Assembly (NCBI GenBank): GCA_041686195.1
Contig: JAWLEI010000147.1
Span: 1 to 5,216 of the forward strand
Source: Desulfovermiculus sp041686195
GTDB lineage: Bacteria; Desulfobacterota; Desulfovibrionia; Desulfovibrionales; Desulfothermaceae
Length of the DNA: 5,216 nt
Direction: 5' to 3'
Positions within the stretch are counted from its first letter, which is position 1. Each line of letters starts with the position of its first letter. Shown in pieces: positions 5,207 to 5,216 of this stretch. Position numbers and translations under genes: made by a program. The notes under the pieces were generated by a model. That model was not told the DNA's origin. It saw only the letters and a program-made list of their open reading frames with translations, and did no database searches.

Positions 5207-5216
5207 AACCTAACTG
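5203..5216 (+). CDS. Possible start of a downstream gene overlapping the Hpt stop (partial)
   Basis: ATGA at 5203-5206 overlaps the Hpt stop codon in the classic coupled arrangement and reads MKPN before the window ends. No strong Shine-Dalgarno site precedes it, and four codons cannot identify a family. Orphan Hpt genes often sit beside response regulators, but that is only an expectation. Confidence 0.25.

Overview
This 5.2 kb window looks like a scaffold piece from an anaerobic, respiratory bacterium, most likely a sulfate reducer of the Desulfobacterota (Desulfovibrionales-like). That placement is an inference. It rests on moderate-to-high GC genes with strong Shine-Dalgarno sites, a ferredoxin-type 2-oxoacid oxidoreductase, and the style of the universal stress and Hpt proteins. 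No rRNA, tRNA, CRISPR array or transposase gene is visible.

Layout. Positions 1-42 may hold the last 13 codons of a plus-strand gene. A strong hairpin (44-74) follows, lying between it and a convergent minus-strand gene for a 67-residue protein (86-289). An AT-rich divergent intergenic region (290-396) carries an 8+8 bp dyad. It separates the small gene from a plus-strand operon: a COG1926-type phosphoribosyltransferase (397-1083), the gamma-alpha fused subunit of a two-subunit 2-oxoacid:ferredoxin oxidoreductase (korA-like, 1093-2793), and its thiamine-pyrophosphate-binding beta subunit (korB-like, 2892-3945). The 3' end of korB is broken in this record by exactly 100 N. The gap is flanked by two identical 99-base copies, which is almost certainly a scaffolding artefact. 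Collapsing the duplicate restores a normal 284-residue protein.

The 320 bp after korB hold no gene but are rich in structure. There is a small hairpin, then a 71-bp element with perfect 18-bp terminal inverted repeats flanked by a 5-bp direct repeat (MITE-like), and then a clear intrinsic terminator (4132-4163) that closes the operon. On the far side a universal stress protein gene (4266-4754) runs on the minus strand. It diverges from an orphan histidine phosphotransfer (Hpt) protein (best start GTG 4862, ending 5206), whose stop overlaps an ATG that may begin another gene at the window edge.

How the genes fit together. KorA and KorB should form an alpha-gamma/beta oxidoreductase that interconverts a 2-oxoacid plus CoA with an acyl-CoA, CO2 and reduced ferredoxin. 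The phosphoribosyltransferase is closely linked to korA, with its stop codon inside the korA ribosome-binding site, but its substrate is unknown. The stress protein and Hpt protein are a separate divergent unit, probably concerned with stress and two-component signalling.

I did not find a clearly new defence or mobile system. The most noteworthy items are the MITE-like element, a palindromic motif that recurs in two intergenic regions, the KorB variant lacking the usual third cluster cysteine, the linkage of the phosphoribosyltransferase to kor, and the assembly error.
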